Numbered from the stretch's first letter, positions 11,255 to 23,102 are shown. The stretch is DNA of 64,000 bases from Arctopsyche grandis (GCF_051622035.1 NC_135361.1:27025205-27089204); one strand, 5' to 3'. Notes: a model not told the origin generated them from the sequence alone. Translations and numbers: made by a program.

Positions 11255-11432
11255 AAATATGTTATGGAGATAACGAAGAATATTCGGAATGCAACGGACA
11301 CTGCGACAAAACTTGTGACGATGCAGAACCTACATAACGTATATGTATGTCTGGCTGTATGTAGATCGGGTTGTATTTGTAAGGAAGGCTGTTTGAGAGA
11401 TCGTATTACAGGAAGGTGATATTGTACTAATG
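11255..11432 (+). pseudogene. Dead TIL-domain exon
   Basis: A TIL exon relic with recognisable borders: acceptor TATAG just before 11,255 and a G|GTATAT donor after 11,432. The first half reads CYGDNEEYSECNGHCDKTCD in phase with the family. It then meets TAA (EPT-stop), slips frame, and the remainder (CRSGCICKEGCLRDR) is in a different frame. The cysteine codon expected near the end is now TGA. The length is 178 bp against 177 bp for intact sister exons. The equivalent exon is absent from the paralogous block at 60.6-64 kb. Confidence 0.8.
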
Positions 11433-11479
11433 GTATATATTATTGATTTTTTTTAAACAAGTTAGTACGTTTAGATAAA

Positions 11480-11797
11480 AAAAATATTGAGATAGAAAAC
11501 CAATCCTTTTTTACTTAAAATTCGTTAGATAATTAATTATAAGTATTTTAAAGTAATCAATAAAAAAACATCTGACTATTGACTCCAATACTAATTTTGA
11601 ACAACACAATACTAGATTTTGAGTTTAATACCGCAAAAGCCAAAAAACTGTAAAAATTGCTCATATCTCGTAAACAAAAGCAAACTAACAAATATCATTA
11701 TCATGTTCGAATTCAGTGTGTCAAACTTAGTAAAGATTGATTAGTCTCCGCTCTGGTAACTCAAAAATGTGATTTTTTTGTTGCTCAGTGTTATTGG
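11480..11797 (-). repeat. Repeat R2, single arm
   Basis: Matches the arms of the palindromic element at 31,262-32,095 and the copy at 45,655-45,870. Landmarks are ACCGCAAAAGCCAAAAAACT and TAGTCTCCGCTCTGG, with the outer end at TGTTGCTCAGTGTTAT. Confidence 0.65.
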
Positions 11798-12639
11798 ACG
11801 ATTTAGTTGATTATTTAATCACGAAAATACATTGTTTGTTCCTTTTCTATTAACACCTCCAAAATTCGAGGATAATGCATCAATAATGGATTTCGTCATT
11901 ATTTTCGATGTTTCTCCGGCAAGAGTGATTAAATCTAAAATTTTAACCTGAACACCTTCCTTGCGATCAAAATAATTGATGAGGATCGGAAATAACTTTA
12001 AATTGTAATGGTTTTGAGTGGAGATTACAAATGGTGTTTTAAATGGATTTTTTTTTTAAATCCGGGACATTTATCTATGCGGGACGCAGAACTACATAGA
12101 ATCCGGTACTGTCCCGGAAAATCCGGGACGAATGGTAACTCTACCCTAAAATAGAACCCTAAGTTACACCTGACTATGCAATTTAGAAGCTTTTAATTTC
12201 TATATCTCACAATCCTTTCCTTAAGAAAAAGTTTTATGATTATCAAAGTATTGAGTCAAGAATAGATTAATTACTATTATATGCACATACATATGTATAA
12301 ACAAAAAAACCAGCATAAACATCATCATACATTGTAACAACTGAAAAAACACAGTTGTTTAGTGCACTCAGTTTTATTTTATCAGCGGATTGATTAATAG
12401 ATTTAAGTAAACAATGAGGTAAGCAATTTAATTTTTTTTAAATAAGTGACACAGTGCTTGAAAATTACCGTAATTTGCAAATGAAAATTAAGAATATCAG
12501 CACTATTCTCTATGGCAGATTTTCATTAAGTGCTTCCAAGACTAACATTTTAGTCCAAAGCTAATTTTCGCAACACAGACACACGCCCAAATCTAAAAAA
12601 CCAAGGCGAAATGAATATCACATTCTCTCACCCAAACCT
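11798..12639. other. Duplicated block I, intergenic
   Basis: No gene. From about 11,920 to 12,639 the sequence matches 61,150-61,900 (shared CGGCAAGAGTGATTAAATC and CAGACACACGCCCAAAT). Block I contains an extra segment of about 65 bp near 12,060-12,125 (GGGACATTTATCTATGCGGG) that the other copy lacks. Confidence 0.6.
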
Positions 12640-13749
12640 AGAGGTTGTGATCGAGAAATCTCGTCTCGAGATTTCTCGAGAATTCTCGAGAAATTTTGAT
12701 TCTCGTTTCTCGAGAATATTTTATTGTAAAATTTCGAGATTCTCATTTCTCGAGAATATTTTATTATGAAAATTCGAGATTCTCGTATCTCGAGAAATCG
12801 TTTATTAGAATCACGAAAATATCGAGAATATTCTTAATTTATCACTACATATGTTTTTGTTCAATAAACTGACTGATTTGTATACTTGTTAACTCGTAAA
12901 TAATTTTGTGAAGTATTGTAATATGTATAGATGGTCAGTATTTTTATTATTTGTCCGGTAAGTTATTATTCGGTCATCATATAAGTACATATACACATGT
13001 TACAACGAAATCACACCATTTTTACGTTACATATAAATATGTATGTATGTGCATGTAGGTACTAGTCACTAGTGCGAAAGTATTCGGTTATGAAATCACT
13101 AAAACGCTAGTGAAAATATATTTTCACTGACAATATGACCCCACTTAACACACATAAAACAAAGATTTTTGATTTATTATTTATTTATTTCTTATATATT
13201 AATCAATTTATAGTCAGTATTTTAATATGCATAGATGGTCAGTATTTTTATTATTTGTCCGGTCACAATAACACGGGCAAAGCCGGGTAGTAACACTGGG
13301 AATTTTATAAAATTATTTTTTAGTTGTTATTTTTACTATTTTAAATTACTTTTGTATATTTTTATTTTCTTTTCATGCCTTCTTTTAAAATATTTTTTTA
13401 TATAATTTTTTTTTTTTCTATTCAATGTTCTATTGTATCTCTCTTTATCTTTCTTTCGTCATGTCTTTAATAAAGTTGTAAGCCCCTGATATAATATACA
13501 TATGTAGTGTTTGTGTCCTTTTGATTTTTGTATGTTGTAAAGTTTATATGCCAAAAAAATCAATTTACTATATTAAAAAAAAAATTAAACTTTCTCGAGA
13601 ATTCTCGAGAATCTCGAGAAACAAAAAAAGAAAATCAAGATCAAAATCAAAATCAAGAAAATCAAGAAAATCAATCAGATTCAAATATTCCGAGAAAAGG
13701 AGATTCTCGAATCTCGAGAATCAAAAAAAGTCGAGAAATCACAACCTCT
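12640..13749. mobile_element. 1,110-bp inverted-repeat element with 10-bp target duplication
   Basis: Starts AGAGGTTGTGAT and ends ATCACAACCTCT (12-bp terminal inverted repeats). It is flanked on both sides by ACCCAAACCT (12,630-12,639 and 13,750-13,759). The paralogous site near 61,897 has one ACCTAAACCT and no element. Subterminal regions are dense in TCTCGAGAA/TTCTCGAGA palindromes. A block of about 45 bp with GATGGTCAGTATTTTTATTA is directly repeated near 12,930 and 13,230. It has no transposase. A 10-bp duplication would fit a Mutator-like origin. One end of another copy lies at about 47,965-48,068. Confidence 0.8.
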
Positions 13750-13789
13750 ACCCAAACCTTACATAGTTACAAAGTCTCTTTCGAAATTA

Positions 13790-15362
13790 TATATATTTTT
13801 TTGATTTTTAAATGCTTTTTATTATTACGAAATTATGTTCACAATACATCTTATATCTATTTTAATAGCTACTGATCTACTGATCATTTTCTATTTTACA
13901 ATTTTAATTTAATTTGGTTAATAATCACAGTATTATATTATTATAATGTTAATCTAAAGCATAATAGGAAAAAGAGCTCAAAAACCTATTTACAATCCTT
14001 ATAAATGTTCATAATACATCTAATACATAATATTAATTAAAGACTATCTAAAGTCGATGACCTAAAGCAGATTGTGTTTAGGTAACCTGTGTTTATACCT
14101 GAAGAGTATAGACATTTTGTTGTAATCAGCGAGACTCTTCACAAGTGTGTTAGTATGGTTATTAGTGATTCTTTCATAGAATCTACTGGTTAGTTTGTTA
14201 GTAATGTCTGTAACAAACGGAATATTATATATAGCATGCAGTTTTTTCAGGTTAGTATATATGGGTGTATTATAAATTATTTTAAGGGATTTATTTTGTA
14301 TTACTTGGAGCTTGGAAAGGTTAGTATTCGAGGCGTTATTCCATACAGGTGAAGCATAGGTTAATAATGGTAATATGAGCGCGCGATATAATTTTATTTT
14401 ATTTAGCGTTGATAAAGAACTATGGCGATTAAATATTGGATATATTGAGGATATACCCCGCATCGCCTTGCATTTCGCTGCCTCAATGTGAGGTGCCCAT
14501 CTCATTCTTTTATCAAACGTTACTCCTAAATATTTTATTACTGACTGCCATTTCAGACTTTCTCCAGAGGGGATTTTCAGATCTGAACTTGGCTTATGTT
14601 TTCTAACACTAAAGAATATGGCGTCTGTTTTGGTTTGATTAATTTGAATTTTTCACTTAGTGAAGTGTTCAGTCATTGTTTTAATTGCAAATTCAAGATT
14701 TTTAAGAATAGTGTCTGGTTTTTTGCTACTTGTGAAGCAAGCTGTATCATCTGCATATAGGGCTATGTGACAGTTTTTTGGAATAGGTATGTCATTTATA
14801 TATATGGAGAACAAGAGTGGGCCAAGCAAGCTCCCCTGCGGAACGCCAGCTGCAATTATTTTTGGAGACGATAATTCATTATTTACGCTAACCACTAGCT
14901 TTCTACGAGTTAGGTACGATTTGATGATGAGAATTAGGTAGCTTGGTATTTTGTTAATAAGGAGCTTATGAATGAGTTCATCGTGCCAAACCGTGCCGAA
15001 GGCCTTTTCTATGTCGAGACATACCATTCCGGTACTTCTCTTCATATTAAAGTTCTTCGTCACGTGTTCAGTTAGTCTTGTTAATTGTTGGGTCGTGGAA
15101 TGTCCAGTGCGAAATCCAAATTGTTCATTTATTAATTTCTTATTTACGACTTTAAGTAAACGTGTGTAGATTATTTTTTCCAGAATTTTTGAAAGCGTGC
15201 ATAGTAAGCTAATGGGTCGATAATTGGCCGGGTTTTTTGAGCTTTTATCGGGCTTGAGTATGGGAATTACGTTGGCTGTTTTCCAGTATTCTGGGAAATA
15301 CCCGGTGAGTAAACATGCGTTGAATATTTTAGATAGTGAGACTAAAGCTTTAAATGGAAGTT
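13790..15362 (-). mobile_element. Jockey-type retrotransposon copy J1, 5'-truncated
   Basis: Nearly identical to J2, which lies immediately to its right in the same orientation. The 3' end (low coordinate) is AATCAAAAAAA joined to TATATA. RT frames run 15,360-14,062 but are broken by a TGA at about 14,651 where J2 has TGG, and a GCC/GGC-type difference lies near the C-terminus. J1 keeps the 52 bp that J2 has lost at about 15,310-15,361. It stops abruptly at GGAAGTTG, exactly where the oligo(T), the 3' tail of J2, begins. Confidence 0.8.
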
Positions 15363-15632
15363 GTTTTTTTTTTGATTTTTAAATGCTTTTTATTATTACG
15401 AAATTATGTTCACAATACATCTTATATCTATTTTAATAGCTACTGATCTACTGATCATTTTCTATTTTACAATTTTAATTTAATTTGGTTAGTAATCACA
15501 CTATTATATTATTCTAATGTTAATCTAAAGCATAATAGGAAAAAGAGCTCAAAAACCTATTTACAATCCTTATAAATGTTCATAATACATCTAATACATA
15601 ATATTAATTAAAGACTATCTAAAGTCGATGAC

Positions 15633-16866
15633 CTAAAGCAGATTGTGTTTAGGTAATCTGTGTTTATACCTGAAGGGTATAGACATTTTGTTGTAATCAC
15701 CGAGACTCTTCACAAGTGTGTTAGTATGGTTATTAGTGATTCTTTCATAGAATCTACTGGTTAGTTTGTTAGTAATGTCTGTAACAAACGGAATATTATA
15801 TATAGCATGCAGTTTTTTCAGGTTAGTATATATGGGTGTATTATAAATTATTTTAAGGGATTTATTTTGTATTACTTGGAGCTTGGAAAGGTTAGTATTC
15901 GAGGCGTTATTCCATACAGGTGAAGCATAGGTTAATAATGGTAATATGAGCGCGCGATATAATTTTATTTTATTTAGCGTTGATAAAGAACTATGGCGAT
16001 TAAATATTGGATATATTGAGGATATACCCCGCATCGCCTTGCATTTCGCTGCCTCAATGTGAGGTGCCCATCTCATTCTTTTATCAAACGTTACTCCTAA
16101 ATATTTTATTACTGACTGCCATTTCAGACTTTCTCCAGAGGGGATTTTCAGATCTGAACTTGGCTTATGTTTTCTAACACTAAAGAATATGGCGTCTGTT
16201 TTGGTTTGATTAATTTGAATTTTCCACTTAGTGAAGTGTTCAGTCATTGTTTTAATTGCAAATTCAAGATTTTTAAGAATAGTGTCTGGTTTTTTGCTAC
16301 TTGTGAAGCAAGCTGTATCATCTGCATATAGGGCTATGTGACAGTTTTTTGGAATAGGTATGTCATTTATATATATGGAGAACAAGAGTGGGCCAAGCAA
16401 GCTCCCCTGCGGAACGCCAGCTGCGATTATTTTTGGAGACGATAATTCATTATTTACGCTAACCACTAGCTTTCTACGAGTTAAGTACGATTTGATGATG
16501 AGAATTAGGTAGTTTGGTATTTTGTTAATAAGGAGCTTATGAATGAGTCCATCGTGCCAAACCGTGTCGAAGGCCTTTTCTATGTCGAGACATACCATTC
16601 CGGTACTTCTCTTCATATTAAAGTTCTTCGTCACGTGTTCAGTTAGTCTTGTTAGTTGTTGGGTCGTGGAATGTCCAGTGCGAAATCCAAATTGTTCATT
16701 TATTAATTTCTTATTTACGACTTTAAGTAAACGTGTGTAGATTATTTTTTCCAGAATTTTTGAAAGCGTGCAAAGTAAGCTAATGGGTCGATAATTGGCC
16801 GGGTTTTTTGAGCTTTTATCGGGCTTAAGTATGGGAATTACGTTGGCTGTTTTCCAGTATTCTGGG
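15633..16866 (-). pseudogene. Reverse transcriptase of J2
   Basis: The RT frame begins before the first Met (16,634): frame translation from 16,866 gives NVIPILKPDKSS, NPANYRPISLL and FGFRTGHSTTQQL, then MVCLDIEKAFDTVWHDGL, AAGVPQGSLLGPLLFSIYIN and the catalytic ALYADDTACF. It ends after a C-terminal region with a typical TYASPVWNN motif. It would polymerise cDNA from element RNA. The frame is disconnected from the EN part by the 52-bp deletion at about 16,866, so a single EN-RT polyprotein cannot be made. Confidence 0.8.
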
Positions 16867-18028
16867 AAATAAATGGAAGTTGTTTGATTATGATGTTATC
16901 TATTGAATCTCGCCCAGGTGCCTTTTTATTTTTTAAATTACGTATTATATTTTGGATTTCACACGGATGCACCAATTTTATATTTTTAGTACTGTTAGTG
17001 GGAGTTTTTGTGATGATTTTAATGGACCGGTTGACTTTATTATGCGTTGGTATGTGATTGTAATGTTGTGTGAGTGTGTGATGTTTTTGGAAGGATTTTG
17101 ATAATAGTTCTGCTTTGTCGCAATCACGCGTCACTGAGATTCCTGCATCATCTAATGGAGGAATCGAGTTTTTTGTCCTGCGAATCGCTTTAGCTAATTT
17201 CCATAGAGAGCCATCAACTGAGCTCAATTTTTCTAATTTTTTAGACCAAGCTTCATTTTTGATTTCTTTGATTCTAATTTTAATTTGATATGTGAGCTTA
17301 TTAATTAATGTTTTCAATGCTGGATTTTTTGATGTTTGCCAAATTTTACGGAGTTTATTTTTACTTTTAATTAGATTTGCAACAAAGTCAGTTATCTCTA
17401 ATTTGTGTTCAATGTATTGTGTCTTAGGTATGTAAAGGTGTTTGGATCGAGTTATTGATTCCGTTAGGTGTATTATGGAGCTGTCGATTTCGGTTTTGTT
17501 TGTGAGTGTGGTAGAAGTTAGAATGGTTTGGTCATTTATGTACGACTTGAACTCTCGCCAGTTAGCTCTCCCGTAATCCCAACTATGCTTGATGATTTCC
17601 TCGGGTTTCCCGTCGATTGAGAAGATTATCGGGAGATGATCAGACGACAGGGTTTGAAGGGCATTTGGTGTCGATATTTTTGGGCAGTTCTTGACGAGGA
17701 CAAGATCTAGTGTGGATGGTTGTGAGTTATTTGTGGGATAGTGTGTGTATGTATCCGGATGAAGTAAGATTGTATCTGTTAGTTGAATGTATTTAAAAAG
17801 AGTTGTGCCTTGTTGGTCAGTGTTTACGCAACTCCATAACGGATGTTTGGCATTAAAGTCACCAGCTACCACTACCGAACTACCAATGTTAAATATTTTG
17901 TTAAGATCGGATGTCAATAATCGTTTTTGGGGAGGATTGTAAGCGGATGCTACTATGTGACGGGTGTTGTTAATTGTTAGTTCGATGGCGGTTAGTTCTA
18001 AATTTTTTAGTGGCGGAGTTAAAATCAT
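16838..18028 (-). pseudogene. Endonuclease region of J2, frameshifted into a false C-terminus
   Basis: Encodes the C-terminal part of an exonuclease-endonuclease-phosphatase domain. VVVAGDFNAKHPLW and LQTLSSDHLPIIFS are the GDFNAKH and SDH catalytic motifs. A linker and the start of RT (CEIQNIIRNLKNKKAPGRDS) follow. The N-terminal EN residues are missing because of 5' truncation. The last residues (ISQNTGKQPT) are out of frame as a result of a 52-bp deletion between AAAT microhomologies, seen by comparison with J1. Confidence 0.8.
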
Positions 18029-18030
18029 AT

Positions 18031-18326
18031 ATTAGATTCTTCACGATATATTGGATATATAACTGAAAAAACACATTTTGTTTAACACACATTGATCTTA
18101 TATTTATGTACGTACATTAGTGGTTCAGGCTTGACAAATATTTTAAATTGGATTTTTTTATGGGGATATGGATCTTTTTTTTTTTAATCTCAATTTTCTC
18201 CTTTCTTGACGGAGTATAATTAATTTGATTGCACAGGTGCGACCAATTTTAAATTGAATGCTAATTTTCGTATTGAAAAGTAAACAGTAATAAAGTAATC
18301 AAGAATTGCAAACAAATACGCAGAAA
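18031..18326. other. Upstream region of TIL gene 1
   Basis: Conserved with 61,938-62,029 and 62,585-62,798 in the second block. Both carry TTGGATATAT, GTGGTTCAGGCTTGACAAAT and GATTGCACAGGTGCGACCAAT. This is a candidate upstream control region on the basis of conservation alone. Confidence 0.45.
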
Positions 18327-18334
18327 TATAAAAG
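18327..18334 (+). promoter_or_regulatory. TATA box of TIL gene 1
   Basis: TATAAAAG lies 37 bp before the chosen ATG (18,364). Initiation would be expected near 18,357 (ATTCAAA), downstream of two earlier ATGs at 18,338 and 18,346, so those would not be in the mRNA. The same arrangement is kept at 62,799-62,806. Confidence 0.65.
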
Positions 18335-18363
18335 ACAATGGCAAAATGCATATTACATTCAAA

Positions 18364-21300
18364 ATGATGGCTACCAGGCTACTGTTGATATGCTTCCTCT
18401 TCTATACACTCGATGGGTGTCTTAGTAAGTACTACTTAGTTTTGAATAATTTAAAAATACATACATATTATTTATTGTTTGCTGTGTACTTGTATGCATT
18501 ATAATTTCATAGCACATACCTATAAATGAGTTCAATTTTTAGTCTCAAAAAGATGAGCTTATTACTATTACGAACTATTATTATTTATTTATTTATTATT
18601 TATAATATTATTGTATATATTATATAGCTATTCTGTCAGTGTGTGTATCTGCGATAACGCTCACAGGACTATAATAGTCGTTTCGATTCGACATACATAT
18701 GTACGTCACAGCTAAAACACTGCCAACAAAATATACAAATATAATACGAAAATAATATCGAAAGAAAAAACTTATATACTGTTTGCTACCAATGTTTCCT
18801 GTAGGGAAGTCTCTGAGCATTTGGCGCAATCTATTGAAAATTTATTTAATTAATTAGTTTTTCTATTGTGTTTTATATTATTTATATGTACATAGGTAGG
18901 TAGGTAGTTTTTACCGGTTTTTTATATTAAACAATTAAATAGAAATATTAAATTAAATATATTTAAAAGGTATTTGAAAAAAATTCGACCGAGTGCTGAT
19001 CGAACACAGGACCGACACATTTCTTTTTATTTAATAACTTTATGTGCCAACACCTATGCGATGATATTTCATCGGGTACAACACTAGTCTATAATATTAT
19101 TACTTATTACTATTATGAAGCATCGATCTAGTTCCACGAATGCTCTTGTTCAATGTTCTTGTCTTATCAATTTTGTGGAATCAGTGTGGTATCATATAAC
19201 ATACATATGTAGTATCAAACCATATATATGTACATATATGCATGTGTATATCATAAATAATATAATATATTCTAAAATAAATGTATGTACATACATATAT
19301 GTTACAGCAAATAGTCAACGTTTTAAATGCGAAATCGAGGATCACAATTTGAGTTGATAAATTAGAATTCATTCGAATAATTTTATTTTATGATTGTTTC
19401 AGGTGTTATCATTCGAGAGCCACGAGAGCCAATAGAACGATTTTGCGAAGGACCAAATGAAGTGTTTTCACGTTGTCGGGGACATTGCGATAGGATGTGC
19501 AATGCTTTTTTCGTCTGTAATTCACGAAGCTGCATTCCAGGATGCGTGTGTGCACCGGGTTTCTATAGGCATCCCAAGACCTGGGCATGCGTCACTCGAA
19601 GTGAATGTCTAGGTATAAATAAATGTGGTGTTTATGTACATATGTATATGTTACATTGATAGAATATTTCAAGTGAAAATATATTTTCACCAATTCAAGC
19701 AGTGAAAATGTATCAAACAATGAATTTATAAATTTAACTCTATAAATTTAATCCTAACAACCCAATCTTAAATTAATAGAGCCAACCCTTACTTAACACT
19801 TTGGGTGCTGACAACTCGCCTGTCGTGATCACAACATTCCGATTGACGATTGACGAGTCATTAGTTTTGTGGAGGGGTAGACTTCTCATTCGTCAATATA
19901 TGAAAGGGAAAAAAGCGAAGTATGGAATTAAATTATATGTTGGGACAATCTAATGGTCTAGCATTAAAGATTATTGTATATGGTGGTTCTGCTGATACAG
20001 AATTAGGTGGCAAAGACGGGGACGCGACAATTGGTGCAAGTCCAAAAGGTTCAACGACAAAATGTACCCGAAAATTAGTGCACTGACAAAATGTACCCGC
20101 GACAAAATGTTCACGCGACAAAATGTACCCGCGACAAAATGTACCCGCGACAAAATGTAAACGGAAATAATGTTCAAACGACAAAATGTTCAAAAATCCT
20201 AAATTATCCTATTTTAATGGCAAAAGTAACTTTTTATTGTATTATATTTATCGATGTATATGGTTCTTTTTATCGTATAGATCGCGGATGTTATTAAATT
20301 ATTATAAATTAAAGGTGTTCTCAACCGTACCAACATATTCTTATTTAAAGGTTACACGACAATTGGTCCAAAAGGTTCAACGACAAAATGTACCCGAAAA
20401 TTAGGGCACTGACAAAATGTACCCGCGACAAAATGTTCACGCGACAAAATGTACCCGCGACAAAATATTCACGCGACAAAATGTACCCGCGACAAAATTT
20501 TCACGCAAAAAATGTCCACGGAAATAATGTTCAAGCGACAAAATGTTCAAAAATCCTAAATTTTCCTATTTTAATGGAAATAGTAACTTTTTATTGTATT
20601 ATATGTTATATATCTATCGATGTATATGGTACTTTTTATCTTATAGATCGCGGATGTTACGCCCGCGATGTATACGATAAAAAGTAAATTAATCATTTGA
20701 AATAAAGACAATTTTGGAGACGGTTGAGAAGCCCTGACATATAAACTAATTCAATGTAATCTGCAATTCATATGCTTAGATAGTTTTTTTTTTTCAATTT
20801 AAATAAATAAATATTGGATACGGCTAAGAACCCCTTACATTTAAACTAATTCAATGAAATCTTAAAATAATATTCAATGAGTCACAATGACATTCGCTTA
20901 AAATGTAATTGTTCAATTTAAATAAGAATATGTTGGTGCGGTTGAGAATAACTGTAATTTATACTAATTTAATAACATCCGCGATCTATACGATAAAAAG
21001 TACCATATACATCGATAGATATATAACATATAATACAATAAAAAGTTACTTTTTCCATTAAAATAGGAAAATTTAGGATTTTTGAACATTTTGTCGCTTG
21101 AACATTATTTCCGTGAACATTTTGTCGCGGGTACATTTTGTCGCGTGAACATTTTGTCGCGGGTACATTTTGTCAGTGCACTAATTTTCGGGAACATTTT
21201 TTCGTTGAACCTTTTGGACTTGCACCAATTGTCGCGTCCCCGACGGAATCATTGTTGAAAAAAAAGACTTACGTTACTGGAACACTAAGGGCGATTCGAA

Positions 21301-22188
21301 AATATAATCCGATAGCGGTTGTCATTAAAAAAATTAAAAAAAATGAATCCTAATTATACGAACAAAACATTTCCAGAAGTTCACCTGCATCAATTCTTTT
21401 TTACGAAAATAATGAAAAAAACATATGTTATGTATAGCCTGCTTTACTCAAGAATGCAGGTAGACACACACAGTCAATGTCTAGACGCGAGACAGAACAT
21501 GGGACAAGAATATCAGCTTGCACGAAAACAACAGATTTGGGCTCAGCATTCAAAGGGTTAACCTAACTCCCCTAACCCTTAAATAATACCAACCCTGAAA
21601 ATTCAACTGGTTATGATTAGAGGCAGGACCGGAAGCGTGCTTTTTCCAGTTTCAGGGCCTATTTCATGGGTCTATTTACAAAGCTAGAGTGCAAAAAAAA
21701 GTTTCATCATAAAAATGAACAATGCACCGCGAACAATAAACAAAAAACGGCACGCTTCCGGTCCTACCTCTAGTTATGATTTCACTGAAAAGTCATTGAA
21801 AATATATTTTCACTTGAAATATATTTTCACTTGAAATATATTTTCACTGTGACATATACATACATATGTACATACTTTTATGTTACACTGATACATACAT
21901 TTATGTATTTGAAATATAGATCCAACTCCGACGCCAACTCCAACCCCAACTCCAACATCAACTCCAACACCAACTATATCGCCACCACAGGTATGCGGGG
22001 ACAATGAATATTACACCGACTGTGGCACCGCATGTCCGCTAACTTGCGCAAACTATAAGCGTCCTCCTATGGTATGCATCGATGTTTGTGTCCCAGGATG
22101 TTTCTGTAATCAGGGATTCGTGAGGAATACAAATACAGGCCAATGCGTCCCACCATCATCATGTTCTGGAGACATTAGATGTAAATAA
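18364..22188 (+). CDS. TIL gene 1: secreted protein with two TIL domains
   Basis: Exons 18,364-18,424, 19,403-19,612 and 21,920-22,188 join in phase 1 to give 179 aa. Exon 1 encodes a hydrophobic signal peptide (MMATRLLLICFLFYTLDGC). Exon 2 encodes a short basic linker and a 10-cysteine TIL domain (CEGPNEVFSRC to SEC). Exon 3 begins with a Pro/Thr linker (DPTPTPTPTPTSTPTPT), encoded by a CCAACTCC-type repeat, and then a second 10-Cys TIL domain (VCGDNEYYTDC to SSC), stopping at TAA. TIL domains fold round five disulfides and usually inhibit serine proteases through the loop between Cys5 and Cys6. By the Ascaris-inhibitor spacing the second loop, CIDVC, would place Asp at P1, unusual for a trypsin or chymotrypsin inhibitor. 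The first loop, CNSRSC, has one extra residue. Intron 2 (2.3 kb) holds a foldback element. A second first exon lies at 62,836. Confidence 0.85.
20020..21243. mobile_element. Foldback element with minisatellite subtermini, in gene 1 intron 2
   Basis: Terminal inverted repeats begin GGGGACGCGACAATTGGTGC and extend about 45 bp. The right end is CAATTGTCGCGTCCCC. GAC lies outside both ends and may be a 3-bp target duplication. Inside each end is a minisatellite alternating GACAAAATGTACCCGC and GACAAAATGTTCACGC (20,060-20,180, 20,390-20,540 and, inverted, 21,085-21,190). The middle carries one copy of the 198-bp unit seen in the 2.5-3.6 kb array. No transposase is present. Confidence 0.8.
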
Positions 22189-22355
22189 TATGTTTTATAA
22201 CATTGAATACACATTATATAAGTATGCACATATGTACTGTCATAGAATAATTTCAATTTTCAATTTTCAGATTCAGCAAATTTCATTTCACCCTTATAAA
22301 TATAAATAAGATTTGGCTGGAAAAATTCATATTCCATTTTCTGTATTTTATTACA

Positions 22356-22361
22356 AATAAA
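22356..22361 (+). promoter_or_regulatory. Polyadenylation signal of TIL gene 1
   Basis: AATAAA 168 bp after the stop codon in AT-rich 3' sequence. It is the first canonical hexamer I see downstream. Confidence 0.5.
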
Positions 22362-22419
22362 GTATATGTATATGTTTATTTTATGTACAAATTTTATTAC
22401 AACTGCATAGTCGAAACCG

Positions 22420-22920
22420 TTGCAATTAGGGATTGCAAAAAAAACCGGAATTTCCGATATCGGTATTATCGAAATAAAAAAGAACGATACTGGTATAATC
22501 AGTACTTACGGTTTTTTGATAAATAAATAAAAAAAAAATTGATTCCAATATCCCGTGTGTCAACATGTTTATTGAAAAATACTCCAAACTCAAACATTCA
22601 AATACAGGGTATACGGGTAAAAAACTGTAAAGTAGGTACGACCCAGGTATAAAGGATTATATGTAATGATATAACTCCGATTTAGGCATCAGATACTTAA
22701 TCCATTCAGATACTTAATCATCACTCACTGGAGATGAAACCAAGAGCCAACCATCAGCTGGGGAATTAATTGTTGTTGAAAGACAAATTATAATATATTT
22801 TTTCCATACACTAACTAGAAAAAAATAGTCCCTGTCGTGTCATCATTGCGGGTGACCGTGAAAAAGTCGAAAATATTCGTTTATCATGCATACATATGAA
22901 AAACGGTTAGTATACATATG
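22420..22920. other. Intergenic after gene 1
   Basis: No gene. About 22,430-22,530 has CCGGAATTTCCGATATCGGT, similar to a segment at about 37,100-37,160 (GGTTCCGATACCGGCAGTAT). Both look like remnants of one short CGGTATCG-rich repeat. Confidence 0.45.
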
Positions 22921-22927
22921 TATATAT

Positions 22928-23096
22928 CAGTGGCGTGTGGTAAAAGTCTCTCTCCCCCCGTCGTAGATCCTCACTTAATTTGCGTGAGCAGGATACAACA
23001 GGAACAAGAGGAACATGCTTTTCCTCCCGTATCCTGCGCGCGCACAATAAACAAGGCGGTATGACAAAAGAGAGATAATTTCACCGCATGCCACTG
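22928..23096. mobile_element. MITE with CAGTGGCG ends
   Basis: Starts CAGTGGCGTGTGG and ends CCGCATGCCACTG (imperfect terminal inverted repeats), within TA-rich flanks. At 169 bp it is too short to encode a transposase. It contains GCAGGATACAACAGGAACAA, shared with the palindrome at 8,270-8,478. Confidence 0.65.
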
Positions 23097-23102
23097 ATAT
23101 AA

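Larger units (their letters stand above)
15363..18030 (-). mobile_element. Jockey-type retrotransposon copy J2, 5'-truncated
   Basis: Carries most of an apurinic-type endonuclease and a complete RT. The 5' end (18,030) falls inside the EN domain, and no ORF1 is present. The paralogous empty site is near 61,937-61,945 (AATTATAGATTAGATTC), so J1 and J2 together entered one site, with a likely short ATATAT-type duplication. Confidence 0.8.

Noticed and set aside
20040-20560. GACAAAATGTACCC repeats as a CRISPR array or coding repeat
   Set aside because: Spacer-free minisatellite inside a foldback element; short ORFs differ between copies.
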